From Aquimarina rhabdastrellae (GTDB lineage: Bacteria; Bacteroidota; Bacteroidia; Flavobacteriales; Flavobacteriaceae): a stretch of DNA of 35,162 nucleotides. The notes under the pieces are model-generated. The model did not search any database. It saw nothing but the letters and a program-made list of their open reading frames with translations, and was not told where the DNA came from. How positions within the stretch are numbered: the stretch's first letter is position 1; every line of letters begins with the position of its first letter. The translations under genes and the position numbers were made by a program. Positions 8,013 to 16,647 of this stretch are shown in pieces. Location of the stretch: the NCBI GenBank assembly GCA_947387485.1, contig CANDNT010000025.1, positions 1 through 35,162 of the forward strand, written 5' to 3'.

Positions 8013-8672
8013 ATGACAACATATACAGCAGAAAATTCAAATTTTGATTATTCACACCTCCATATTCAACAGTTATTACATACTGTAAGTCCAGATTACA
8101 AAACTTTATCTGATAAGGATTTTGCTATAAAAGCCTATTTATATGTAAGAGATACTTGGGATTATTTTCCTTATCGTTTTAGTCTATTTGAAAAAGATTG
8201 GAAAGCTTCAAAAATCTGTCAATTAGAAAAAGGACACTGTCTTGATAAGGCTATCATCATGATTAGTTTATTAAGAGCTCGTAATATTCCTGCTCGTCTT
8301 GGTCTAGCCAAAGTAAAAAATCATATTGGTGTAGATGAAATTGTTAAAAAATTTGGAAACGATGTCTTAGTACCTCATGGTTATGTAGAAGTGTTTTTAA
8401 ATAATAAATGGGTTAAGGCTACTCCTGCTTTTAATGCTTCTCTATGTGAAAAATTAGGTGTAGATGTCCTAGAGTTTGATGGCGAAAATGATTCTTTATT
8501 TCAGCCTTTTGATCAAAGTGGATCTCATTCTTTTATGGAATATTTAGAAGATTATGGTACTTTTGACCATGTTCCTCTCCCCTATATGCTTGAATTAATG
8601 AAAGAAACGTATCCTCCATTACAAAAAAATGATGTAAAATTGGGGGTTGTTTTGGACTTAAATAGATTGTAA
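8013..8672 (+). CDS. Transglutaminase-like cysteine protease-fold protein
   Basis: A 219-residue cytoplasmic protein (no signal peptide) with the transglutaminase-like core. The candidate nucleophile is C76 in EKGHCLDKA, preceded by the usual tryptophan-rich segment (YVRDTWDYF). H122 is in VPHGYVEVFLNNKWV. The third catalytic acid, normally Asp in a WVxxDPT motif, appears to be Thr (WVKATPAF); N141 nearby could substitute. Bacterial members include peptidases, amidases and proteins of unknown substrate, so no reaction is claimed. The TetR regulator starts on the base after its stop codon (TAA then ATG), so the two genes are translationally coupled. The pair is transcribed divergently from the thiolase operon across a shared 168-bp control region, which suggests a link to lipid or acyl-CoA metabolism. 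Confidence 0.8.
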   Translation: MTTYTAENSNFDYSHLHIQQLLHTVSPDYKTLSDKDFAIKAYLYVRDTWDYFPYRFSLFEKDWKASKICQLEKGHCLDKAIIMISLLRARNIPARLGLAKVKNHIGVDEIVKKFGNDVLVPHGYVEVFLNNKWVKATPAFNASLCEKLGVDVLEFDGENDSLFQPFDQSGSHSFMEYLEDYGTFDHVPLPYMLELMKETYPPLQKNDVKLGVVLDLNRL

Positions 8673-9245
8673 ATGAAAAAAAATAGAGCTGCTACTGAAG
8701 AAAAAATCTATGAAGCCTTCTTATCTATATTAAAAGAAAAAGGACCTCAAGGTGTGGGTATTAATGCTATAGCAAAAGAGGCTGGAGTATCAAAAGAATT
8801 GATCTACCGCTATTTTGGCGGAATGAAGGGATTATTACTTCAGTTTGCACAAAAAGGAGATTTCTTTAAATCACTTTTATTTATCGATGATAAATCGACT
8901 AGCTCTGTAGCCGATTTAAAACATTTTGCAAAAGAAGGTACCAAAGAATTACGAGAAAATAAATTAACTCAAGAAATTCTTCGCTGGCAGCTAATCGAAA
9001 ATAATGAGATCACTAAGGATCTTTTTAAATTTACTAATTCACAGATCGGAAAGATTTTTGCCATTAATGACAAAGACACTTCTTTAAATCACGCTTTTCA
9101 GTTAATGATAGGTGGTTATGTCTATTTTACACTATTATCAAAGTTTAATAAACGTTTTATTACAACTGATCTCACTGATGATGAAACCTGGAAGAATTTT
9201 GATGATGCTTTAGAAAAAACCATTGAGTTATTTAATAAAGAGTAA
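8673..9245 (+). CDS. TetR/AcrR-family transcriptional regulator
   Basis: A 190-residue regulator. The N-terminal helix-turn-helix spans roughly residues 9-55 (family motifs GINAIAKEAGVSKELIYRYF and the following GGMKGLL). The C-terminal region is helical and divergent, as expected for the ligand-binding and dimer domain. The gene begins immediately after the transglutaminase-like stop codon. TetR proteins commonly control divergent operons through palindromes. The two candidate operators over the thiolase promoter make this the probable fatty-acid or acyl-CoA-responsive repressor of the beta-oxidation operon, analogous in role to PsrA or TetR-type FadR regulators. That role is inferred; the family assignment is clear. 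Confidence 0.9.
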   Translation: MKKNRAATEEKIYEAFLSILKEKGPQGVGINAIAKEAGVSKELIYRYFGGMKGLLLQFAQKGDFFKSLLFIDDKSTSSVADLKHFAKEGTKELRENKLTQEILRWQLIENNEITKDLFKFTNSQIGKIFAINDKDTSLNHAFQLMIGGYVYFTLLSKFNKRFITTDLTDDETWKNFDDALEKTIELFNKE

Positions 9246-9372
9246 TTTTTCTTATCCATCATATCATTGCTCCTAATATTAAAAAGTACAAGTCTTGATT
9301 CCTTTTTTGTAGCGTTTTTTGTTTAAACTCTAGACATCTTTGTATCAACTTTTTTAATCAAAATTTGATATC

Positions 9373-9723
9373 ATGAAATTACGTTTTATATCTCCTACGT
9401 TACACGGAGTTGCAGATTATTCTGCTGGTTTAGGTTTAATTATAGCTCCTTTTGCACTATCCTTAGGTGAAACTACTCCTATAGCTTTATGGTTTTCTGT
9501 CATTACAGGAATAGCTGTATTGGCAGCTAGTGCTCTTACTAATTATAAATTAGGCCTTTTAAGAACTATTCCTTTTCAAGGACATCTTGCCATTGATTTA
9601 TTGGTAGCAGTTACCTTTATGATTTTACCTTTTGTCATGGGATTCACTGGTATTGATGCACATTACTACTGGATCAACGCAGCTGTTGTATTTTTAGTAG
9701 TAGCGCTCAGTGCTACTGAGTAA
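9373..9723 (+). CDS. Small integral membrane protein, SPW-repeat-like
   Basis: 116 residues, almost entirely hydrophobic, with four probable membrane helices at about residues 10-28, 34-55, 70-88 and 95-113. The start MKLRFISPTLHGVADY and the HGVADY/GHLAID pairing suggest two related two-helix units like those of SPW-repeat proteins. There is no catalytic motif and the function is unknown. It stands alone: 127 nt separate it from tetR, and a clear terminator follows. No perfect promoter was found in front; CATCTTTG at about 9337-9344 is one mismatch from the -7 consensus but lacks a well-spaced TTG. Confidence 0.75.
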   Translation: MKLRFISPTLHGVADYSAGLGLIIAPFALSLGETTPIALWFSVITGIAVLAASALTNYKLGLLRTIPFQGHLAIDLLVAVTFMILPFVMGFTGIDAHYYWINAAVVFLVVALSATE

Positions 9724-9779
9724 CACTTTATTTTTCAGAGTATTTTATATAGCAATTTTTTACATCAATTTTCTATTCG

Positions 9780-9817
9780 ACTAGATCCTTGTTAAATTAT
9801 AACTTGGATCTAGTTTT
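9780..9817 (+). terminator. Intrinsic terminator after the SPW-like gene
   Basis: ACTAGATCC (9780-9788) pairs perfectly with GGATCTAGT (9806-9814), followed by more T residues. An inner GTTA/TAAC pairing extends the stem across a small internal loop. It lies 57 nt past the stop codon. Confidence 0.75.
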
Positions 9818-9911
9818 GCATTCATCAAAAAATAATCCGCGTTGGTCAAAATATGTTTAGTGTTACTTTTTTCTAAGTATACCTTAGTGGTATCAATAAA
9901 AAAATTATATC

Positions 9912-11030
9912 ATGTTACGACTAGCATTCTTCATTCTTATACTATTATTTTCGCAAGCAAAGCAACTTTTTGCTCAAGATAAACTTACCATAGATTCTAC
10001 TGTTCATACTACCATTGCAAATGATTCTTTAGTAAAGCTATTTCAAGAAAAACTAACTGTTTATCCTAATCAAACTGAGCTTGCAATAGCCTTAATTGAT
10101 CAAAATGAAACACAATATTGGGGTTTACGTAAAGACAAAAACACACTAAAATCAATTACTAACCAAGATGCTATTTTTGAAATAGGTTCTATTTCTAAAG
10201 TCTTTACCGCAACCTTACTTTCTCATCTTGTAACTGATAAAAAAGTTACTCTTGATCAATCTATTGTTTCTCTTTTACCGTTTACACTTTCAAATCCACC
10301 TGAAGCAAGTACAAAAATCACTTTACAAATGTTGTCTAATCACACTTCTGGATTGCCTAGATTACCTCAAAATTTAATAGATCTATTGGCTACACATGCC
10401 CAAGATCCTTATGCAGTTTATACTAGAGATCTTTTACATGATTATCTCAAAACTGATTTTAAAACTACTACAGCACCTGGTAAAACTTATGCTTATTCTA
10501 ATTTAGGCGCAGGACTTCTAGGAGATCTTTTAGCTTCTTATACCAATCAATCTTATGAATCTTTATTACAGGATTATATTTTTAAGCCTTTACAAATGCA
10601 TACATCCTCATCTGTTTATGAACAATTAGATAAGACTAAGCTAGTAAATGGATTACAACCTGATGGTACTATAGCGAGTCCTTGGCGTTTTAAAGCACTT
10701 GCTAGTGCTGGTGCTATTCGTTCTACTATAAAAGATCTTTCTCTTTTTGCACAACAACAATGGAAAAACAATCCTGTATATCAACAAACGCAACAAGAAA
10801 CCTTTACCGTCAATAATCGATTATCTATGGGATTAGGTTGGCATTTATTACATCAAAAAAATAAAACACTTTTATTTCATAATGGCGGAACAGGTGGCTT
10901 TACTTCTTGTATGATTATAGATATTCAAGCTAAAAAAGCCGTGGTTGTATTAAGTAATATTTCTGCTTTTCATCCTAATGCACGCCAGATTGATGGATTG
11001 TATAACAGTATTCTTAAAAGTTTATACTAA
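9912..11030 (+). CDS. Serine hydrolase, beta-lactamase/AmpC-type fold
   Basis: A 372-residue exported protein with a signal peptide (residues 1-21, ending FAQ). It belongs to the beta-lactamase/penicillin-binding-protein class C-like family. The three active-site elements are present: SxxK as S93-I-S-K96 (GSISKVFT), YxN as Y195-S-N197 (YAYSNLG), and H323-N-G in the KTG position (FHNGGTGGF). Family members include class C beta-lactamases, D-peptidases and esterases; the substrate cannot be told from sequence. A second, related hydrolase starts 12 nt after its stop codon, and a LytS/LytTR pair follows, so the four genes may form one unit. A periplasmic role in peptidoglycan or peptide metabolism is plausible but unproven. 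Confidence 0.88.
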   Translation: MLRLAFFILILLFSQAKQLFAQDKLTIDSTVHTTIANDSLVKLFQEKLTVYPNQTELAIALIDQNETQYWGLRKDKNTLKSITNQDAIFEIGSISKVFTATLLSHLVTDKKVTLDQSIVSLLPFTLSNPPEASTKITLQMLSNHTSGLPRLPQNLIDLLATHAQDPYAVYTRDLLHDYLKTDFKTTTAPGKTYAYSNLGAGLLGDLLASYTNQSYESLLQDYIFKPLQMHTSSSVYEQLDKTKLVNGLQPDGTIASPWRFKALASAGAIRSTIKDLSLFAQQQWKNNPVYQQTQQETFTVNNRLSMGLGWHLLHQKNKTLLFHNGGTGGFTSCMIIDIQAKKAVVVLSNISAFHPNARQIDGLYNSILKSLY

Positions 11031-11042
11031 AAGATTTATTCC

Positions 11043-12350
11043 ATGTTCTTAAGGTTTTTATCTCTATTTACAATTCTTATTGTTTGTCTAAGCTGTTCTC
11101 CTTATTCAAAAACGAAAACTCAGCCAGAAAATGCTATGACAACAACTCTGGATACTTATTTTGAAGCTTTAACTCAATTAAAACAATTTAATGGCGCTGT
11201 TTTAATACAAAAAAACGATACTACTCTTTTACGCAAAGCCTATACCTTTACTCAGGATAGTAGTCATAGTTTATATATTACTCTCGATCATCAATTTGAT
11301 TTAAGATCTGTTGCCAAGCTTTTTGCTAAACTTAGTATACTACAATTAGAACAGGATGGTAAGCTTAATCGATCTGATCTATTATCTCAATACCTCCCTG
11401 ATTTCCCTAGAGCAAAAGAAATTACAATTCAGCAGTTGCTAGATCATCAAGCTGGTTTTCCTAGAGAGTTTAAAAACTACACTGGTAGTTATTTAAAACT
11501 AACCTCAAAAGAGATTCTTAACAAGATACAACAAGAAGTATTAGAATTTGAACCTGGCACAGACAGAAGATATTCAAATTTAGGATACCAACTTGTATTT
11601 CATATCATTTCCACAGCTTCAGGTAAATCTTATGCGCAATACCTTCAAGACACTTTTTTTACTCCTCTAGGTATGAGTAACTCGGGTGCACATTTTTATA
11701 GTCACAATTTAGAACGTTATGCCTATGGACATATTCAAAAAAAGGATAGCATCATTGCTCTTACTAATTATCAAGAAGATGAATTTAAAATTGGTAATTT
11801 ATATGCCACAGTTGATGATTTATTAATGTTCACAAACTATTTAAAAACGCTTCCTTTTAAACAAGAACTCATCAAAGATAATCGCATTAGTCATGCTGGA
11901 GGTACAGAAGGAAAACGTGCTTACATACAACATCATATGAATAAACATTATACGATAATTTTTCTTGCTAATATAGAAGAACTTCCCATGCAACACATGA
12001 TTAAAGACATTGAAGCTATTCTTGATCAAAAACCTGTAAAAATGCCCAAAGCTGTACATCGAAAAGCAATAGCAGTGGATACTTCTATTTTAAAACGATA
12101 TGTGGGTACGTATGATTTTGCCGAAATCAATCATATTCAACTCACTTTTACTATAGAAAACAATCAATTAGTTTGTTATCAAGACAATAAATTGACAGGA
12201 ACTTTTAAAGCTGAAAATGACAGTACTTTTTTTGAAAATCCTACATCTTCTGAATCTATTCAATTTATAAAGAATGAAGAGCATTCTTATACTGCTTATA
12301 TGGATTGGAAAGGCATGAGATGGAAAGGAACTTTTATTCCTCGGCAATAA
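11043..12350 (+). CDS. Serine hydrolase lipoprotein, beta-lactamase fold
   Basis: A 435-residue probable lipoprotein: a hydrophobic leader ends in CLSC with candidate lipid-attachment C18. The hydrolase domain carries SxxK as S89-V-A-K92 (LRSVAKLF), YxN as Y177-S-N179 (RRYSNLGY) and H284-A-G (SHAGGTEG). A C-terminal domain from about residue 340 resembles the beta-barrel tail often appended to this family. It is shorter in the catalytic domain than its neighbour at 9912 and clearly divergent from it, so this is not a recent duplication. Twelve nt separate the two genes, implying cotranscription, and the histidine kinase follows after 57 nt. Substrate unknown. Confidence 0.87.
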   Translation: MFLRFLSLFTILIVCLSCSPYSKTKTQPENAMTTTLDTYFEALTQLKQFNGAVLIQKNDTTLLRKAYTFTQDSSHSLYITLDHQFDLRSVAKLFAKLSILQLEQDGKLNRSDLLSQYLPDFPRAKEITIQQLLDHQAGFPREFKNYTGSYLKLTSKEILNKIQQEVLEFEPGTDRRYSNLGYQLVFHIISTASGKSYAQYLQDTFFTPLGMSNSGAHFYSHNLERYAYGHIQKKDSIIALTNYQEDEFKIGNLYATVDDLLMFTNYLKTLPFKQELIKDNRISHAGGTEGKRAYIQHHMNKHYTIIFLANIEELPMQHMIKDIEAILDQKPVKMPKAVHRKAIAVDTSILKRYVGTYDFAEINHIQLTFTIENNQLVCYQDNKLTGTFKAENDSTFFENPTSSESIQFIKNEEHSYTAYMDWKGMRWKGTFIPRQ

Positions 12351-12407
12351 ATTGTAGTATTACCTTTCGTTAGAATTATATTTTAAAATAATAATAAACC
12401 GTTTACT

Positions 12408-13460
12408 GTGGATAGTCCTGTAAAAAAAAGCATACTTATTCTTTGTCATATGTTATTCTGGGGAATTCAATTTTACTTGATATTCTTTGCGTATGAAAAT
12501 TTATCTTGGAATGGTTTTTCTACAGAAAACGGTTTATTGCATTGGGCTTCTTTTTACGGAATTTTAACCAATATGGTTATTTTCTATATTCAATATAGCT
12601 GGCTTAACCCTAAGTTTTTTATTGCCAAAAGATATACTTCATATCTTATTTTAAGTACACTCTTTTTTCTTCTCGTTACCGGTATTGAAAGTTTTATTGA
12701 TTATAAAGTTATAGTAACAAATGATATTCATACTATTGAAGAGACTTCGCTTTTTGGATTAGTACTTTCATGGATTTTCTCAAATGCTATTCTTAATTTA
12801 TTGTTTGGCGTTTTTGGTTTTTTATCTCGTTTTCAATTAGAATATGTTAAGTCTGAAAAAATGAAACACGAATTACTTAAAACGACTCATGCTACCGAAT
12901 TAAAATATCTTAAAGCGCAGTTGAATCCACATTTTTTGTTTAACGGAATTAATAGTGTTTATCACCTCATCGGAAAGAATAATCCACTTGCAAAAAATAC
13001 ATTATTACAATTTTCAAACCTATTACGATATCAATTGTACGAAAGTAATACTACTCAAATTTCGCTCTCCAAAGAACTAGATTATATCACACAATACATA
13101 GAAATCGAAAAAATACGTAAAGGTGACGACATCACACTCTCTTACAGCATAACTATGGAAAATGGAGAGCTACTTATTGCTCCGTTAATGCTAATTCCTT
13201 TTGTAGAAAATGCTTTTAAACACGTAAGTAATGCTGATAAATCAGAGGATAATCAAATCACTATACAAATTGCAGAAAAAGAAGGAATGCTTCATTGCAT
13301 TATAGAAAATACGTTTGATGATTTTAAATCCCACACTAATTATGGAGGCATAGGTCTACAAAATATCAAGCGTCGTTTGGCAATATTATATCCTAATAGA
13401 CATCGCTTAACTATCCAACATGAAGATAGCTATCGCGTAACACTTCAAATCAAATTGTAA
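12408..13460 (+). CDS. LytS/YehU-type sensor histidine kinase
   Basis: A 350-residue membrane kinase that starts with GTG at 12408; an in-frame stop shortly upstream excludes an earlier start. Four probable membrane helices occupy about residues 8-135 with no separate sensor domain. The His-kinase motif LNPHFLFNGINSVYHL carries the phosphoacceptor histidine. The ATPase domain shows the N-box PFVENAFKHV and a glycine loop GGIGLQNIKRRL. These features define the LytS/YpdA/YehU class. The response regulator starts 2 nt after the stop codon. The partner of such kinases is a LytTR-type regulator, as found here. The signal sensed is unknown; location behind two cell-envelope hydrolases hints at an envelope-related stimulus. 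Confidence 0.92.
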   Translation: MDSPVKKSILILCHMLFWGIQFYLIFFAYENLSWNGFSTENGLLHWASFYGILTNMVIFYIQYSWLNPKFFIAKRYTSYLILSTLFFLLVTGIESFIDYKVIVTNDIHTIEETSLFGLVLSWIFSNAILNLLFGVFGFLSRFQLEYVKSEKMKHELLKTTHATELKYLKAQLNPHFLFNGINSVYHLIGKNNPLAKNTLLQFSNLLRYQLYESNTTQISLSKELDYITQYIEIEKIRKGDDITLSYSITMENGELLIAPLMLIPFVENAFKHVSNADKSEDNQITIQIAEKEGMLHCIIENTFDDFKSHTNYGGIGLQNIKRRLAILYPNRHRLTIQHEDSYRVTLQIKL

Positions 13461-13462
13461 TC

Positions 13463-14143
13463 ATGCAAAAATTAAACTGTTTAATCGTTGATGATGAACC
13501 CTTGGCCAGAGAAGCTATAGCAGATTATTGCCAGAAGGTTTCTTTTCTGTCTGTAGTGGCTATTTGTAAAAACATGCTACAAGTAGAAGCTTTTCTTAAA
13601 GAAAATACTGTAGATCTATTATTTTTAGACATTCAAATGCCTAGAATTACAGGGATAGAATGGCTACAAAAACAGGAAAAAACTCCGTTAACAATAATGA
13701 CTACTGCTTATTCTGAATATGCTTTGGAAAGTTATAATTACAATGTGATAGATTATTTGGTTAAACCCATTTCATTTGAACGTTTTGTACAAGCTGTAGA
13801 AAAAGCACAACGTCTTTTACCTCAATCTGAAGCTCAATCTACTATCTTTTTAAAAGATGGTAAATCAACTCGAAAAGTTCATTTTAATGATATTCTCTTT
13901 ATAGAAGCACAACAAAATTACATCAAAGTTGTTACCACTACAGCTAGTTTTATTACGCATCAAACTTTAAAAACCATGAAATCATTGTTACCTCAAGATG
14001 ATTTTATACAACCTCATAAATCTTATATTGTTGCTGTTTCAAAAATTGATCAAATCGTGGGGTATCAACTACATATTAATTCTTATCAAATTCCTCTGAG
14101 CACACGTTTAAAAAAAGAGGTCTTAGAACGCTTGAAGCTTTAG
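13463..14143 (+). CDS. LytTR-family response regulator
   Basis: 226 residues. The receiver domain (1-115) has the acidic pair D10/D11, phosphoacceptor D56 in LLFLDIQMP, the conserved Thr region (MTTAYSEYA) and the Lys of YLVKPISF. A LytTR DNA-binding domain follows from about residue 125 (FLKDGKSTRKVHFNDILFIE, then a QNYIKVVT segment and the terminal HKSYIVAVSKID). It pairs with the kinase encoded 2 nt upstream. LytTR regulators usually bind direct repeats near their target promoters; I did not find a convincing pair of such repeats in the window. The targets may be the adjacent serine hydrolases, which is only inference from position. Confidence 0.94.
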   Translation: MQKLNCLIVDDEPLAREAIADYCQKVSFLSVVAICKNMLQVEAFLKENTVDLLFLDIQMPRITGIEWLQKQEKTPLTIMTTAYSEYALESYNYNVIDYLVKPISFERFVQAVEKAQRLLPQSEAQSTIFLKDGKSTRKVHFNDILFIEAQQNYIKVVTTTASFITHQTLKTMKSLLPQDDFIQPHKSYIVAVSKIDQIVGYQLHINSYQIPLSTRLKKEVLERLKL

Positions 14144-14206
14144 TTTTTTGCTTTTTTACTTGTTTTTCTTTATATTAATCTAGACATCAATCAAAAAATA
14201 GCTATT

Positions 14207-14464
14207 ATGACAAAAATGCAAACAATTTTAAGTTTGATCAGTATTTTCTATGTTCCATATACTATTATTGGACAATTACGAATCATAAAAACTGTTTCTC
14301 TCTCAAAAATTCAAAAAATATATCATTCTGCTGCAATTTGGTTTATCCCATTTTTTTGGTTATTTCTATTAAAAGATCGTTTAAAATCCAATAGAAAGGT
14401 GATGACAAAAAATACTCGAGATCGTTTATTAAGAGCTCAAGGATCTATTGATAGAAATGCATAA
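14207..14464 (+). CDS. Small two-helix membrane protein of unknown function
   Basis: 85 residues with two hydrophobic segments, about residues 5-24 and 42-56 (AAIWFIPFFWLFLL), and a basic C-terminal tail (KDRLKSNRKVMTKNTRDRL). The layout resembles the N-terminal PLDc_N module of cardiolipin synthases, but the match is weak and no phospholipase domain follows. ATG at 14207 follows an A-rich region typical of start sites here; a second in-frame ATG three codons later is possible. The gene is 63 nt downstream of the LytTR regulator and 57 nt upstream of an unrecognised lipoprotein, on the same strand. Confidence 0.6.
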   Translation: MTKMQTILSLISIFYVPYTIIGQLRIIKTVSLSKIQKIYHSAAIWFIPFFWLFLLKDRLKSNRKVMTKNTRDRLLRAQGSIDRNA

Positions 14465-14521
14465 CGTTTTTAATTAATTTTAATACTTTTACCTGTACAA
14501 TCATAAAGAATACTCTAACTC

Positions 14522-15832
14522 ATGCTGCAAAAAGTATTTTCTATTTGTCTTTTTGTTCTTTTTATTAGCTGTACCGGAGATCAATCAGATACTGGATTAC
14601 TCCAAAAAGATCGTAAAGCTCTGGTCGAAAGTTTAGATTCTCAAAAAGTATTATCGTACAAATTCGCAAAAATTTGCTTACGTGCTACAGCTACAGAAGA
14701 TACGATATCTGAAGAATTTCAAGATCTTAAACACCGTATGCATAACGTTAGTCAGAAAATTGCTCAGTTTAACAAAAACCAGCAATTATCGATCATGGAT
14801 TATATCTCTATTTATAAAGAATATCGTGCTATGAGTTCTTTTATTGAAGCTACAGACGAAGATGTTTTCCCTACTACGGTTGAAGCTTTAGAACGTATCT
14901 TAGCCATTCGAGATACTACTGCAACATTTAGTCCTTTATTAAAAGGAAATCAAAAAATCAAAGCACAAAATATGGAGCATGCTGTTTTAAGTGCTTTGGT
15001 CATTTTAAGTAAAGATTTAGGTAAAGAAATTTCGCTATACGAATGTGCAAAAACAACTCCTGAAGCCTTACCTGATGGAGAACTCAAATCATTACTTCAC
15101 TTTTTTAGAGGTTTCTTATTTTTTGAAAAAAAATTATACTACCTCTCCGAAGATGAAATTACTCAAAACATTAACTGGCTTGAACAACATCCTACAGTAG
15201 CACTTCCATTTGCAAAATCATTTTTTAAATGGCAAACCTTAAATAATCAACAAACCTATACCGCATACCATTCTTTGCAATACTTATTTAGAGGTTTTGA
15301 CCGTCTTATGATGGATCGTGATGTTGATGAACAACGTGCTCTTAACGACTTTGAAATCTTTCTTCAAGATTCAAAAAAGCTAGGTTTAGAAAACGAAATT
15401 ATCTGGAGTATAGAAACTTATTTATATCTTAAAAACGAGGAACACGAAAAAGCCATTGCGGCATTGAGCAAACTAAATTCGAGTCCATTACTTTCAAAAT
15501 CTGAAAAAGAATCTATCTCCGAAACCATTACATATCTTAAAGATAGAGATACCGAAGCTTTATTAAATGGAGTTTATGATAAGTACTTTTTAAGCAAAAT
15601 AGCTGTAAAATATATGTATAACCTCTTGAGTCAGGTAGATTGGAAAAGACTCTTAAAAGAACATGATGTTCCTTATACTGATGAAATTTTTGAACTCTTA
15701 TACAACTTTCAGCAAATCGCCACGCAACTTGAAAAACAACTCAATGGTGAATCTTTAAAAGAAACTGGAAAATTACTAAAAGATCAAGGAAGTAAACTTT
15801 GGGAAAAGAGCAAAGAACTTATTGGTTCTTAA
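14522..15832 (+). CDS. Unrecognised helical lipoprotein
   Basis: 436 residues. A short signal sequence ends in FISC with candidate lipid-attachment C17, so the protein is probably anchored in the outer or inner membrane facing the periplasm. The mature part is predicted to be almost all helical. One segment (YLKNEEHEKAIAALSKLNSS and the following helix) resembles a tetratricopeptide-like pair. The last 40 residues form a charged amphipathic helix rich in Lys and Glu. I do not recognise a family or any catalytic motif. It has no tight partner: it is 57 nt after the small membrane protein, and an inverted repeat follows. Coding potential is high: long open frame, matching codon use, no plausible competing frame. 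Confidence 0.75.
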   Translation: MLQKVFSICLFVLFISCTGDQSDTGLLQKDRKALVESLDSQKVLSYKFAKICLRATATEDTISEEFQDLKHRMHNVSQKIAQFNKNQQLSIMDYISIYKEYRAMSSFIEATDEDVFPTTVEALERILAIRDTTATFSPLLKGNQKIKAQNMEHAVLSALVILSKDLGKEISLYECAKTTPEALPDGELKSLLHFFRGFLFFEKKLYYLSEDEITQNINWLEQHPTVALPFAKSFFKWQTLNNQQTYTAYHSLQYLFRGFDRLMMDRDVDEQRALNDFEIFLQDSKKLGLENEIIWSIETYLYLKNEEHEKAIAALSKLNSSPLLSKSEKESISETITYLKDRDTEALLNGVYDKYFLSKIAVKYMYNLLSQVDWKRLLKEHDVPYTDEIFELLYNFQQIATQLEKQLNGESLKETGKLLKDQGSKLWEKSKELIGS

Positions 15833-15870
15833 GCATACTCTTGTCCATTTTTAACTCCATTGGTTGCATT

Positions 15871-15889
15871 TTGTTTATTTCATAAACAA
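15871..15889. other. Perfect inverted repeat: weak terminator or operator
   Basis: TTGTTTA and TAAACAA form perfect 7-bp arms around TTTCA. It is 38 nt past the lipoprotein stop codon and followed by CTTTT, so it could be a weak AT-rich terminator. It is also 68 nt upstream of the HAD-GNAT-Crp operon and could be an operator there. It does not match the CRP-like site at 18087, arguing against control by the same Crp/Fnr protein. Confidence 0.35.
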
Positions 15890-15957
15890 CTTTTAAGGAT
15901 TTACTTTTAAACCTAATGGGCTTTTAGTATCTTCCCGATTCATCTAATGATATTCTT

Positions 15958-16647
15958 ATGAAAGAGATCAAAGTAATTGCCTTTGATGCAGACGATACCT
16001 TATGGGTTAACGAACCTTTATTTCAACAAGTAGAGCATAAATTTTGTGATATGCTTGAGGATTTCTTGCCTCATCACTCTCTTTCTAAGGAGTTATTTAC
16101 TGTTGAAATTCAAAACCTTAAACATTACGGTTATGGGGTTAAAGGATATATTTTATCTATGATAGAAGCCGCTATTAAGATTTCTGGACGAACTCTTAAT
16201 ATTGATGCCGTAGAACGTATTCTTGAATTAGGTAAAGATATGATTAATGCTCCTGTAGAACTTATCGATGGCGTTGAAGATGTGTTAAAAGCATTACAAG
16301 GTAAATATCGATTAGTAATGGCTACCAAAGGAGATTTGCTAGACCAAGAACGTAAACTTATCAAGTCTGGACTCGCTGATTATTTTCATCATACAGAAAT
16401 AGTTTCTGAAAAAAATGAAACCGAATATACCAAACTGGTAAAACATCTTGATATTCCACCTCATCAATTTTTAATGATTGGTAACTCTTTAAAATCAGAT
16501 GTATTGCCTGTACTTAATATTGGAGGACATGCTTTTCACGTTCCTTTTCATACTACTTGGGAACATGAGAAAGTACATCACGAAATTGTGCATCCAAAGT
16601 TTAGAGAATTATCTACTATCACTGATGTCTTACAATACACTTTATGA
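15958..16647 (+). CDS. HAD-superfamily hydrolase (phosphatase-like)
   Basis: 229 residues, cytoplasmic. Motif I is AFDADDTLW with nucleophile D10 and general acid D12. Motif II is VMATKGD (Thr). The motif III lysine is in the ETEYTKLVKHL region, and motif IV is MIGNSLKSDVLPVLNIGG. A helical cap is inserted after motif I, as in subfamily I enzymes. Such proteins act on small phosphorylated metabolites such as nucleotides and sugar phosphates; the substrate is not predictable. It is the first gene of an operon whose members overlap: its TGA overlaps the ATG of the acetyltransferase gene (ATGA). Confidence 0.9.
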   Translation: MKEIKVIAFDADDTLWVNEPLFQQVEHKFCDMLEDFLPHHSLSKELFTVEIQNLKHYGYGVKGYILSMIEAAIKISGRTLNIDAVERILELGKDMINAPVELIDGVEDVLKALQGKYRLVMATKGDLLDQERKLIKSGLADYFHHTEIVSEKNETEYTKLVKHLDIPPHQFLMIGNSLKSDVLPVLNIGGHAFHVPFHTTWEHEKVHHEIVHPKFRELSTITDVLQYTL

